A program made the translations under genes and the position numbers. This document shows, one piece after another, positions 9,601 to 17,531 of a stretch of 64,000 nt of DNA (position 1 is its first letter; each line of letters opens with the position of its first letter). The stretch is from a bacterium (GTDB taxonomy: Bacteria; SZUA-182; DTGQ01), in the NCBI GenBank assembly GCA_040755755.1, contig JBFLZW010000030.1, forward strand, positions 62,001-126,000, read 5' to 3'. The notes below the pieces were generated by a model. It had not been told where the DNA came from. It saw nothing but the letters and a program-made list of their open reading frames with translations, and searched no databases.

Positions 9601-9707
9601 ATAACCACGGCGGCTTTGGCCGCTGGGCCTTTCTTGAAATTGCCGATCCCTGGAATGCCCGGCATATCATCCGAGATTATCTCAGGGAACCGGTCGGCTC
9701 AAGATAA
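6699..9707 (+). CDS. Type III-like restriction helicase-endonuclease
   Basis: This 1002-residue SF2 helicase has Walker A MATGAGKT (about 158-165), a DEAH box in INDEAHH (about 295), LSATPFF (motif III-like) and VVGRALRR (motif VI, about 634). A C-terminal PD-(D/E)XK-like nuclease centre follows: IPDF near residue 920 and LIIEVTGEKK near 940. The size and order match the Res subunits of type III restriction systems and the related BPTD_3080-type enzymes. A good AGGAA ribosome site precedes the ATG. Its methyltransferase partner lies 2.1 kb downstream on the same strand, beyond two Rpn-like genes. The final motif has Thr between Val and Gly where Lys is usual, so the catalytic Lys may be one of those in GEKKK. 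Confidence 0.85.
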   Translation: MKQVVIENPILNSPFTEPNRHFCFTDEGISNEVIDGRRASSYFVPIARPRKKSRQKSLFETEWTQDRIVENQVINQIRQRVGIWRKGGYVGVTPVTSRLLHHWTDPDRDRKLFFCQIEALETAIYITEVARKYGDAWIENTLREANDTSNPGLPRMAFKMATGAGKTVVMAMLIAWHALNKLANPHDARFSDTFLLITPGITIRDRLRVLLPNDPNNYYRQRDILPRYLLEQLDRARILITNFHAFLLREKVTAGKLTKAILAGNATGAFTETPDQMVRRVCRELGNKKNIIIINDEAHHCYRRKPDDLIANNSLDGAGEKLTAEDRREAQKRDEEARIWISGIEAVKSKIGVKAIYDLSATPFFLRGSGYPEGTLFPWVVSDFSLIDAIESGIVKVPRVPVADDSVTGEQPTYRDLWLRIREHLPRKGRRTEKLGGEPKLPLELQGALHSLSSNYEKYYRLWESNAEARAKGITPPVFIVVCNNTNVSKLVFDYIAGWEKQVGERRIIQAGALEIFRNDDGRGDWLHRPNTILVDSEQLESGEAMSQEFKKIVAREIEEFKAEYCLRFPGRSIESITDEELLREVMNTVGKQGKLGEGIKCVVSVSMLTEGWDANTVTHILGVRAFGTQLLCEQVVGRALRRMRYAVNDQGRFDPEYAEVYGVPFSFIPCSGSSPNPRPGPMPTRVHAIEERIACEITFPRLLGYRYNVACERLRATFTENTRLTLSTADVPTRTENAPIVGESSIHTLDDLKRRRPNEVAFLLAKLTLEKYFRDDGGYDKPWLFPQLLGIARQWLTECLTLKDSTFLQLLLLIQFAHDAADLIYQAIIQSTDSTLTIKPILRPYDTLGSTRFVDFDTTRPVYATLADKCHVSHTVLDSNWEAKMEETLEAMDEVIRYVKNHNLGFTIPYTINGEERQYIPDFIACIDDGRGNEDLLNLIIEVTGEKKKDKAAKVMTARTLWVPAINNHGGFGRWAFLEIADPWNARHIIRDYLREPVGSR

Positions 9708-9856
9708 GGGGAGAGAAGCTGGATATCAGTGGGGATTCTCCTGGGAGTGGAATGGGTGTAAACAAAAGAACCTGCCTTGAGTTATAATAATAAATGGAAG
9801 CCCCATTTCTCAAGAGAGGGTGGAACCGAGCGTGTTAGAGAGCGAAGGAGTGAAGA

Positions 9857-10728
9857 GTGAAAAAGGTAGATATTTACGATCGCAGCCTCAAGGTTCTGGC
9901 CAGGCATTACCCGAAAATATTTTTGAGCCTTTTAATCGAATCTGTCGAGAATTTCAAGATCAGGGTGGAAAACCCTGAGATTAACCTGCCGGAGAAGCGA
10001 ATAGATTATGCATGGAGGGTAAGCGATGGTAAGCAGGAGGCTTACTTTGTCTTTGAATTCCAGTTTCGGGCCAGTCGGAAGGCTTTGCGCAGCGCCTACG
10101 CCAAGTGTGCCCTGATACATGAGGCTATGGGGCTTCCTGCAATCGGGGTCATCCTCTATCTGAGGGAGAAGGGTTCCCATAAAGACAGCTATGAGGTCGG
10201 CTTCCATGGCTGCACCAATACCTACCGCTTTGAAACCAACACCTGTGGGAGTGCCGGGAAGAGATCGAGAGCGGGAAGAGGAAAGAGCTTGCGCCCTTTT
10301 TAATTCTGATGGCCGATCACCCCGATGAGAAGGTACTGCGCAGGGAAAAGGAACTGATCGGGCAGGTGAAGGATGAGAAGGCGAGGGCAAATCTGTTATC
10401 AATAGCCATGACCTTGGCTTTTCGTCACTTTAAAGAGAAGTGGGTAAAAGAATATTTTGCGGAGGAAATGACCATGATCAAATCAGCCAATATTGTCCAG
10501 GAATGGATTGATGAGGCAACCGAGAAGGGAATCCAGCAGGGAATTCAGCAAGGTGCGCAGGAGTCGATCAAAGAGGTACTGGAAGCACGGTTTAACCTTG
10601 TTCCTGATGAGCTGGTACAATCAATCAGGCAGGTCAATGAGCTTGCCATATTGCACAAGCTCCTGAAGAAAGCAGCCGTGGTTAATTCACTGGAGGAGTT
10701 TCAAAGTATTGTGAAGATACTCCTGTAA
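9857..10728 (+). pseudogene. Rpn-like PD-(D/E)XK nuclease/transposase gene, frameshifted
   Basis: Start is GTG with an upstream GGAG. Residues 1-127 match the N-terminal half of the intact neighbour (YDRSLKxLA, FLSLLI, DYAWxVS, FEFQ), with the D...ExQ nuclease signature of the Rpn/PDDEXK transposase family. At about 10237 one base is missing relative to the neighbour (ACCA-ACACC against ACCATACACC). The frame then runs out at 10303 while the correct continuation (MADHPDEKVLRRE onward) stays open at 10309-10728. The product is therefore either two pieces or none, unless this is a sequencing error. Rpn proteins are linked to RecA-independent recombination; here the gene sits between restriction and modification subunits. 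Confidence 0.8.
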
Positions 10729-10790
10729 GTCTCCACCGTGTAAGTTTGTGGCTGGGCATTCTACCGGGGGGGAGAACCGAGGAACAAAAA

Positions 10791-11678
10791 ATGAAAAAGG
10801 TTAAGCCGTATGATCGCAGCCTCAAGATTCTGGCCAAGTATCATCCTCATATCTTTCTCAGTCTGCTGATTGATCCTGCCGAGGTTGAGGGGCTGGAGAT
10901 CACGGTTGAAAACCCTGAGCTTAATCTGCCTGAGATGCGGTGCGATTACGCATGGCACGTGAGCAGGGGTGATGAGGAAGGGTATTTTATCTTTGAATTT
11001 CAACTCAAGCCTGACCGTGAGGCGTTAAAGAGTGCCTTCATCAAGTGTGCCCTCCTGCACGGGGACACAGGTTTGCCAGTCGTTGGGGTGATTCTCTATC
11101 TGACCAGGAGCACTTGTCAGCACAGCTATGAGGTCAGTCTGCATGGCCGCTCGAATCAATACCGCTTTGAAACCATACACCTGTGGGAGTACCGGGAAGA
11201 GATCGAGAGCGGGAAGAGGAAAGAGCTTGCGCCCTTTTTAATCCTGATGGCCGACCATCCCGATGAGAAGGTATTGCGCAGGGAAAAGGAACTGATCGGG
11301 CAGGTGGAGGATGAGAAGGAAAGGGCAAATCTGTTATCAATAGCCATGACCCTGGCTCTTCGTCACTTTAAAGAGAAGTGGGTAAAAGAGTTATTTAAGG
11401 AGGAAATAGCCATGATTAAGGAAGCCAATATTTTCCAGGAATGGATTGATGAGGCAACCGAGAAGGGAATCCAGCAGGGAATCCAGCAGGGTGCGAGGGA
11501 AACTGCTCAGGAGTCGATCGTAAAGGTCCTGGAAACACGGTTTGATTTAGTTCCGGTCGAACTGATTAAATCAATAAAAAAGATCGATGAGATTTCTGCC
11601 TTGCATGAGTTGTTAAAGAAAGCTGTTGTGGTAAAGTCATTAGCCGAATTTAGAAAAATTCTCCGAATGCTGGGATGA
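10791..11678 (+). CDS. Rpn-like PD-(D/E)XK nuclease/putative transposase, intact copy
   Basis: Starting at MKKVKPYDRS (GAGGAAC ribosome site about 8 bp upstream), the 295-residue protein has the nuclease core CDYAWHVS...YFIFEFQ (D...E-x-Q) at about 45-75. A helical middle with KVLRREKELIGQ follows, then a low-complexity GIQQGIQQGARE stretch and a C-terminal helical tail, as is usual for Rpn proteins. It is the intact partner of the frameshifted gene just upstream. The N-terminal thirds have diverged while the middle is nearly identical in DNA, which suggests gene conversion. The catalytic Lys is replaced by Gln, as is common in this family. Confidence 0.75.
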   Translation: MKKVKPYDRSLKILAKYHPHIFLSLLIDPAEVEGLEITVENPELNLPEMRCDYAWHVSRGDEEGYFIFEFQLKPDREALKSAFIKCALLHGDTGLPVVGVILYLTRSTCQHSYEVSLHGRSNQYRFETIHLWEYREEIESGKRKELAPFLILMADHPDEKVLRREKELIGQVEDEKERANLLSIAMTLALRHFKEKWVKELFKEEIAMIKEANIFQEWIDEATEKGIQQGIQQGARETAQESIVKVLETRFDLVPVELIKSIKKIDEISALHELLKKAVVVKSLAEFRKILRMLG

Positions 11679-11710
11679 ATTCTTTGGCTACAATAAGCCA
11701 TAAGGGAAGG

Positions 11711-11845
11711 CAACTACTCAGTTAGATAGATTGCAGGCATTTAAACTGTAGGAGGAGACACAGGGCGTCCCGACCGCAAGGAAGGCTTTTAGACTAACAG
11801 ACTACAGACTACAGACTACAACAGCCTCAACAACCTGAGTAGTTG
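11711..11845. repeat. 11-bp inverted repeat bracketing a tandem 8-mer tract
   Basis: CAACTACTCAG at 11711-11721 is perfectly mirrored by CTGAGTAGTTG at 11835-11845. Between them lies a short tandem tract of ACAGACT units (about 11798-11820). The block fills the gap before the methyltransferase gene and may be a small insertion or a leader structure. Confidence 0.5.
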
Positions 11846-11860
11846 TAAGGAAAGTACATA

Positions 11861-14692
11861 ATGGAAAAGAAAAAGAACACCCGAACGATTTCGGTTGAAT
11901 CTCTGCGTCATCAGGATACGCGGATCAACATCCCCACCGAAGAGCTGCGCGATTTTGTGGCCGAGGATGAGCAGGCCCCTGAGACTCTGCTCTATCCCCG
12001 TGATCCGTCACTGGACCCGCAACTGGTGTGGAAAGGCAAGGATGAGCAGGACCGGACCGACCTGGCTGTGCCGGTTGTCCCTATCTATATCCAGGAGAAG
12101 ATTCATCCACAGGCCATCATCGAAGACCTGCGGCGCGTAAAGACCGGCAGTCGCCCGGCTGAGCGGCAAATGCGCCTGTTCGATGATTTCAATGGCATCG
12201 ACTTCGAGCAGTTGATTGACTTCTACCACCACGAGCAGCACTGGTCCAACCGCATGATCCTGGGCGATTCACTGCTGGTAATGGCCTCGCTGGCCGAAAA
12301 AGAAGGCTTAAAGGGCAAGGTGCAGATGATCTATATTGATCCGCCCTACGGGATCAAATTCGGCTCCAACTGGCAGGTAAGCACCAGAAAACGCGATGTG
12401 AAGGACGGCAAGCCAGAAGACGCCACCCGCCAGCCGGAACAGATCCGGGCTTTCCGCGATACCTGGAAGCTGGGAATTCACTCGTACCTGGCGTATTTGC
12501 GCGACCGGCTGGTAGTGGCGCGGGAGCTTCTGACCGAGACAGGCAGCGTGTTCGTGCAGATCGGGGATGAGAATGTACATCTGGTGCGGTGTCTGCTGGA
12601 TGAGGTGTTTGGGGGGGAGAATTTTGTAAGTCAGATTGTCTTTGAGAAGACCGGAGCGAAGACGAGTGGCCTATTGGATAATGTTTTTGATGTGCTTCTC
12701 TTTTATGCAAAGAATAAAGATACTGTGAAATATCGTCAACTTTACTTAACCCGTGATGAAACCACTGGTCTTGAGCGCTATAACTATGTAGAGCTACCTA
12801 CAGGCGAAAGCATTAAACTGACAAAAGCTCAACTCTCAGGCAGCGATGCGATTCCGCAAGGACGCCGATGGCGTGACACAAGTGTGCTATCACAAGGTGA
12901 ATCAGCAGGCAAAACTGGAGAGCCTATTTGCCTTGCCGGTAAGACTTATTACCCAAAACCTGGCCGCCACTGGTGCACAAGCAAGGAGGGATTCAACAGG
13001 CTTTGGCAATGTAGGCGTGTAGTTGAAATCGGAAATCTATTGCAATTTAGGCGCTTTGCTGATGATTTTCCCGTTGTACCATTGAAAAATAAATGGGAGG
13101 CGACAATGATCGGCACGGAAACTACGTACGTCGTCCAGACCGCGACCAAAGTCATTGAGCGCTGCATCCTCATGACCACTGACCCTGGCGATCTGGTCCT
13201 CGACCCCACCTGCGGCAGCGGCACCACGGCATACGTTGCCGAGCAGTGGGGTCGGCGATGGATCACCATTGACACCAGCCGGGTGGCTCTGGCCCTGGCC
13301 CGTACGCGGCTCATGTCGGCCCGGTATTCCTACTACCTGCTGGCTGACTCACCCGAAGGCTCCCTCAAGGAAGCTGAATTGACCGGCAAGCTGCCGCCGC
13401 CTTGCAGGACTTCCAGCGACATCCGTAAGGGCTTTGTCTATAAGCGTGTTCCGCACGTCACGCTGAAATCGATAGCCAATAACCCGGAGATCGATGAGAT
13501 CCATAGCCGCTTTCAGGCACAATCCGAGCCTCTGCGCACCGGGCTTAATCGCCTGCTTGGGCAATCCTGGGAGGAGTGGCAGATACCGCGCGAGGCCGGA
13601 GCGCAGTGGCCTGAAGAGGCCCAAGCCCTGCATGGCGGGTGGTGGCAGTTGCGCCGGGAGCGGCAACAGGCAATCGATGCTTCCATAGCCCGCCATGCTG
13701 ACAGGGAAACGCTGTACGATCAGCCCTATGAAGACAGCAAGCGCGTTCGCGTCACCGGCCCATTCACGGTGGAGAGCCTGTCACCTCACCGCGTGCTCAG
13801 TACCGATGCCGATGCTGACCCTCCGGCCACCGAAGGTACCGCCCGTCGCGCCGCGATCGACTTTGCCACAATGGTTATTGAGAACCTGCACAAGGCCGGA
13901 GTGCAGAATACCCGGAAAAATGAGCGGCTCAGGTTCGATTGCCTCAGTCCTTTTGCCGGTAGATGGATCCAGGCAGCCGGAGAGTACACTGATGCCGACG
14001 GCAAGGTGAGGCGGGCAGCAGTTTCCATAGGCCCGGAGCATGGCACTGTCGGCCCGTATCAGGTGAAGGAAGCAGCCAAAGAGGCGCTGCAGGGGGTGGG
14101 TTTTGACCTGCTCGTCGTCTGCGGCTTCGCCTTTGATGCCCATGCCGGTGAAACGGCCACTGAGTTCAGCCCTCAAACAAAAGAGTCATCTGCGGGAATT
14201 ACAGCCGAGCAGCAGCGACAGTATGGCAAGCTCCAGGTGCTCCTGGCCCGTATGAATCCCGATCTGGCTATGGGGGATGAATTGCTCAAGAAAACCGGCG
14301 CAGGCAACCTGTTCATGATTTTTGGCGAACCGGATGTAGACATTCAACCGCAGCAGGATGGAAAGTCCATCATAGTCAAGCTCAAAGGTGTGGATATATA
14401 CGATCCCACAACCGGCCAGATCCGCAGCAGTTCAACCGATGATATCGCCTGCTGGTTTATAGACACCGACTATAACGGCGAAAGTTTTTTTGTCCGCCAT
14501 GCTTACTTCAGCGGCGCTGATCGACCATACGACAAACTTAAGCGGGCCCTGCGGGCGGAAATCGACGAAAGCGCCTGGCTTTCGCTTTACAGCACGACCA
14601 GCCGCCCCTTTGAACGTCCGAAAAGCGGTAAAATCGCGGTCAAGGTCATCAATCATTATGGTGATGAAGTGCTCAAGGTATATATACTGTGA
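11861..14692 (+). CDS. Type III-like adenine-specific DNA methyltransferase
   Basis: The 943-residue protein has beta-class motif order: the catalytic DPPY (in YIDPPYGIKFG, about 161-164), a variable target-recognition region, then the SAM-binding DPTCGSGTT (about 447-455) and GRRWITIDTSRVALALARTR. DPPY points to N6-adenine methylation. About 450 residues follow the core, including a region around 660-940 of unknown role, longer than classical Mod subunits but usual for the partners of BPTD_3080-type helicases. It forms one restriction-modification system with the helicase at 6699-9707, although the pair is split by Rpn-like genes. Confidence 0.85.
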   Translation: MEKKKNTRTISVESLRHQDTRINIPTEELRDFVAEDEQAPETLLYPRDPSLDPQLVWKGKDEQDRTDLAVPVVPIYIQEKIHPQAIIEDLRRVKTGSRPAERQMRLFDDFNGIDFEQLIDFYHHEQHWSNRMILGDSLLVMASLAEKEGLKGKVQMIYIDPPYGIKFGSNWQVSTRKRDVKDGKPEDATRQPEQIRAFRDTWKLGIHSYLAYLRDRLVVARELLTETGSVFVQIGDENVHLVRCLLDEVFGGENFVSQIVFEKTGAKTSGLLDNVFDVLLFYAKNKDTVKYRQLYLTRDETTGLERYNYVELPTGESIKLTKAQLSGSDAIPQGRRWRDTSVLSQGESAGKTGEPICLAGKTYYPKPGRHWCTSKEGFNRLWQCRRVVEIGNLLQFRRFADDFPVVPLKNKWEATMIGTETTYVVQTATKVIERCILMTTDPGDLVLDPTCGSGTTAYVAEQWGRRWITIDTSRVALALARTRLMSARYSYYLLADSPEGSLKEAELTGKLPPPCRTSSDIRKGFVYKRVPHVTLKSIANNPEIDEIHSRFQAQSEPLRTGLNRLLGQSWEEWQIPREAGAQWPEEAQALHGGWWQLRRERQQAIDASIARHADRETLYDQPYEDSKRVRVTGPFTVESLSPHRVLSTDADADPPATEGTARRAAIDFATMVIENLHKAGVQNTRKNERLRFDCLSPFAGRWIQAAGEYTDADGKVRRAAVSIGPEHGTVGPYQVKEAAKEALQGVGFDLLVVCGFAFDAHAGETATEFSPQTKESSAGITAEQQRQYGKLQVLLARMNPDLAMGDELLKKTGAGNLFMIFGEPDVDIQPQQDGKSIIVKLKGVDIYDPTTGQIRSSSTDDIACWFIDTDYNGESFFVRHAYFSGADRPYDKLKRALRAEIDESAWLSLYSTTSRPFERPKSGKIAVKVINHYGDEVLKVYIL

Positions 14693-14718
14693 ACGGGTGA
14701 ATATTGAACTTCTTATTA

Positions 14719-14792
14719 GGAGTCAGAAGCCAGGAGTCAGAAGTCAGAAGAAAAGATAGCCTTTATTCTGACTCCTGACTCCTGACTCCTGA
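14719..14792. repeat. GGAGTCAG-type direct and inverted repeat between convergent genes
   Basis: Three GGAGTCAGAAG/AGTCAGAAG units (14719-14750) are mirrored by three CTGACTCCTGACTCC units (14765-14792), so the transcript can fold into a long hairpin. A related direct-repeat tract lies at 45103-45136. Here it separates the convergent methyltransferase and asnB genes and could stop transcription from both sides. Confidence 0.6.
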
Positions 14793-14853
14793 ATTCTCGA
14801 CAAAAAGTAAAGTTTTAACCCGTCTGCAGTATAACCTGTAAAAGAGACAGGTC

Positions 14854-16758
14854 TCATGAAGACCTTTGGCCCGCATACCGGCTGTACCACATCTGGAACA
14901 TGAACAGGGTCCAGAGTTTTTTCCGGTGATCGAAGCGTCCGCTCCAGTGCTCCTGTAAAAGCTGCTGGATACAGTCGGGGTTGAATATTCCCTGGGCCTG
15001 GATTTTATCCGGGGCAAAGACTTCGGCAAACAGGGATTTCAGCTCTGCCTTGATCCACTTGGCCACGGGGATGCCAAACCCTTTTTTGGGCCGGTGGATG
15101 ATCGATGGCGGCAGAAGCCCCTGTGCGCTCTGCTTGAGCAGATATTTGGTTGTCAGGCCGTGCAGTTTGAGGCGAGAGGGAAGGCGGGTGACAAAACCGA
15201 CAAACTCATGGTCCAGGAAGGGGACCCGGACTTCAAGGGCATTGGCCATACTGGCCCGGTCAGCCTTGACCAGAAGGTCTTCCTGGAGATACAGCTTCAT
15301 ATCCAGGTAGAGGAGCGCATCCAGCCAGTCCTCTACCGGCGCGGAGCTTAGGTAAGAGCGGATAAGGGAAAATTCATCATGGCCCTGGATTGCTGCCCGA
15401 AAATCAGGGTGCAGCAGGCTCTTCTTTTCATCCGGAGTGAAGGAACCCATCCACACCTGGTGACGGATCTCATCAGGATAGCCGATGCCGGCAATGAACC
15501 GCTTGGCCCGAAAATCAAAGCTGAAATTATCAGTGGAAACCGGCAGCCGGTTGATGAATCGCTCCAGCACCCCCTGCCTGATCAGGCGGGGAATGAGGGT
15601 GTAGAGTTTGACCAGCCGGTGGGCCTGGTAGGTGTAATATCCGGCAAAGAGCTCATCTCCTCCATCGCCGCTGAGGGCCACGGTCACGAATTTCCGGCAG
15701 AATTTACACAGCAGGCAGGTGGGCAGAATCGAGGCATCCCCCAGAGGCTCATCCAGATTATCGGCCACCTGCGGCAGAACAGTCAGCAGGGTTCCGGTAT
15801 CGAAGGTCTGGCTGCGGTGATTGATCCTCAAATGGTCAGCCACAATTCTGGCATACCCCGATTCATCAAAGGATTTCTCCCGAAAGCCGATATTGAAGCT
15901 GTCTACCCTGTCTGAGGCGAAATTCCTCATCAGGGCGGCGATCATCCCTGAATCGATTCCTCCACTTAAAAACGTCCCCAAAGGGACATCACTGACCAGC
16001 CTTCGCCGGACCGCCACGGCGAGCTTGTCAAGCAGCGCCTCCCGGTACTCGTGCGTACTGGCCAGGCGGATCTTGGAGCGATAGTCAAGGTCCCAGTACT
16101 GGTGAATGCGGATGCTGCCCCCCTGATTCACGGTCAGGAAGTGGCCGGGGGGAAGCTTTTGAATAGACTGAAAAATGGTTTGCGGAGCAGGGATGTATTC
16201 ATAGGTGAGATACAGATTGACTGCCTGCGGGTCAATCGTGCGCACAAATCCAGGGTATTCGAGAATCGCCTTGATCTCGGACCCGAAGACAACGGCATCC
16301 CGGATGCGGGCAAAATGCAGGGGCTTTATGCCAAGCCGGTCCCTGGCCAGAAAAAGGCTTCTGTTTCTCGTATCCCAGATAGCGAAGGCAAACATGCCAA
16401 CCAATTGATGAAGGCACTCGACACCCTTTTCCTCGTAGAGATGAACAAGCACCTCGGAGTCCGAGCCGCTCCTGAAGATATGGCCTCTTTCCTGCAACCC
16501 CTCGCGCAGTTCCCGGAAATTATAAATCTCCCCATTGGCCACAACCCACAGGGTCCGCTCTTCATTGGAAATCGGCTGATGGCCGGTCTCAAGATCAATG
16601 ATGCTGAGGCGGCGCATGCCAATCACCGCATCCTGATCCAGATACGTGCCCATATCATCCGGCCCCCGGTGATGCATGGCCTGACACATCCGGTGGATGA
16701 CCTGGGAAGCTTCCTCCCGGTGAAGGTCATAATTGATAAAGCCACAGATTCCGCACAT
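14854..16758 (-). CDS. asnB: Asparagine synthase (glutamine-hydrolysing)
   Basis: The 634-residue enzyme transfers glutamine amide nitrogen to aspartate using ATP. The N-terminal nucleophile Cys2 (MCGICGF) begins the class II amidotransferase domain with HHRGPDD and ANGEIYNF. The synthetase half has the PP-loop FLSGGIDSG near 260 and the later ALSGDGGDELFAGY and DRASMANALEVRVPFLD blocks. Length and motifs fit the AsnB family, whose members also amidate other substrates in surface-polysaccharide loci. Nothing nearby suggests that, so biosynthetic AsnB is the plain reading. It is the last gene of the long minus-strand unit, 22 bp after truA. Confidence 0.92.
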   Translation of the reverse strand: MCGICGFINYDLHREEASQVIHRMCQAMHHRGPDDMGTYLDQDAVIGMRRLSIIDLETGHQPISNEERTLWVVANGEIYNFRELREGLQERGHIFRSGSDSEVLVHLYEEKGVECLHQLVGMFAFAIWDTRNRSLFLARDRLGIKPLHFARIRDAVVFGSEIKAILEYPGFVRTIDPQAVNLYLTYEYIPAPQTIFQSIQKLPPGHFLTVNQGGSIRIHQYWDLDYRSKIRLASTHEYREALLDKLAVAVRRRLVSDVPLGTFLSGGIDSGMIAALMRNFASDRVDSFNIGFREKSFDESGYARIVADHLRINHRSQTFDTGTLLTVLPQVADNLDEPLGDASILPTCLLCKFCRKFVTVALSGDGGDELFAGYYTYQAHRLVKLYTLIPRLIRQGVLERFINRLPVSTDNFSFDFRAKRFIAGIGYPDEIRHQVWMGSFTPDEKKSLLHPDFRAAIQGHDEFSLIRSYLSSAPVEDWLDALLYLDMKLYLQEDLLVKADRASMANALEVRVPFLDHEFVGFVTRLPSRLKLHGLTTKYLLKQSAQGLLPPSIIHRPKKGFGIPVAKWIKAELKSLFAEVFAPDKIQAQGIFNPDCIQQLLQEHWSGRFDHRKKLWTLFMFQMWYSRYAGQRSS

Positions 16759-16780
16759 TTTTCGTCCTATTTGAATATAG

Positions 16781-17515
16781 TCAATACCTTACCGACATCA
16801 GAAAAAGTCCATGAGGCGGAGCCGTGGGCCCTGCCAGGCGCTTATCCCTGGTCCGCAGGACCTGTGCGATCTGCTCAGCCGTGATTCGCCCTTTTCCCGC
16901 TTCGAGCAGCGTGCCGACGATCCGCCGGACCATTTTATGCAAAAACCCTTCGCCCCGCACAATAACAACCAGCAATGGGCCTTCCTGCCCAAGCTCAGCA
17001 CAGGTGATAGTGCGGACCGTATTTTCCTTTTCGTCACCGGCTGTACTGAAAGAAAAAAAATCGTGGGTTCCCACAAACTCTGCCAGAGACTCCCTCATCC
17101 GCTCAAGATCGAGGGGAACCGGAACAAAGAGCGCATAGCGGCGAAAGAAGGGGGACCGTTCAGGCTGGCGAAGGAGATAGTAGCGGTATTCTTTCTCTTT
17201 GGCATCAAATTGAGCGTGGAAGGTGGGATGCATGTCCACAGCCTGGTGAATGACAATATCGTCCGGCAAAAGGGCATTCAGGGCGCGCATGATGACTGCC
17301 GAAGAATGGCCGCTTTCGGTGAGAAAATGGGCTGTCTGCCCCTTGGCATGCACTCCGGCATCGGTCCTTCCTGCACCGTAAACACAAACCGGATGGCCCA
17401 GAATCCTGGCCAGGCGATCCTGCAAGATTCCCTGAACAGTGACCAGCCCCGGCTGGACCTGCCAGCCATGATAGAGGGTGCCGTCATATTCAATGGTCAA
17501 TTTTATGGTGCGCAT
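16781..17515 (-). CDS. truA: tRNA pseudouridine(38-40) synthase TruA
   Basis: The protein has the catalytic Asp in GAGRTDAGVHA (about 51), IEYDGTLYHGWQ at the N-terminus and GEGFLHKMVRRIVGTL near the C-terminus, all TruA signatures. It makes pseudouridine at positions 38-40 of the tRNA anticodon arm. The frame is open much further up (to 17842) but those residues are the shadow of der, so I start at the ATG giving MRTIKLTIEYDG, for 244 residues. It begins 16 bp after der, with no strong ribosome site visible. Confidence 0.93.
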   Translation of the reverse strand: MRTIKLTIEYDGTLYHGWQVQPGLVTVQGILQDRLARILGHPVCVYGAGRTDAGVHAKGQTAHFLTESGHSSAVIMRALNALLPDDIVIHQAVDMHPTFHAQFDAKEKEYRYYLLRQPERSPFFRRYALFVPVPLDLERMRESLAEFVGTHDFFSFSTAGDEKENTVRTITCAELGQEGPLLVVIVRGEGFLHKMVRRIVGTLLEAGKGRITAEQIAQVLRTRDKRLAGPTAPPHGLFLMSVRY

Positions 17516-17531
17516 GCGGGTTGTATCATAA

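Noticed and set aside
11795-11820. Tandem ACAGACT units considered as a CRISPR array
   Set aside because: Units are 7-8 bp without spacers, and no cas genes are in the window.
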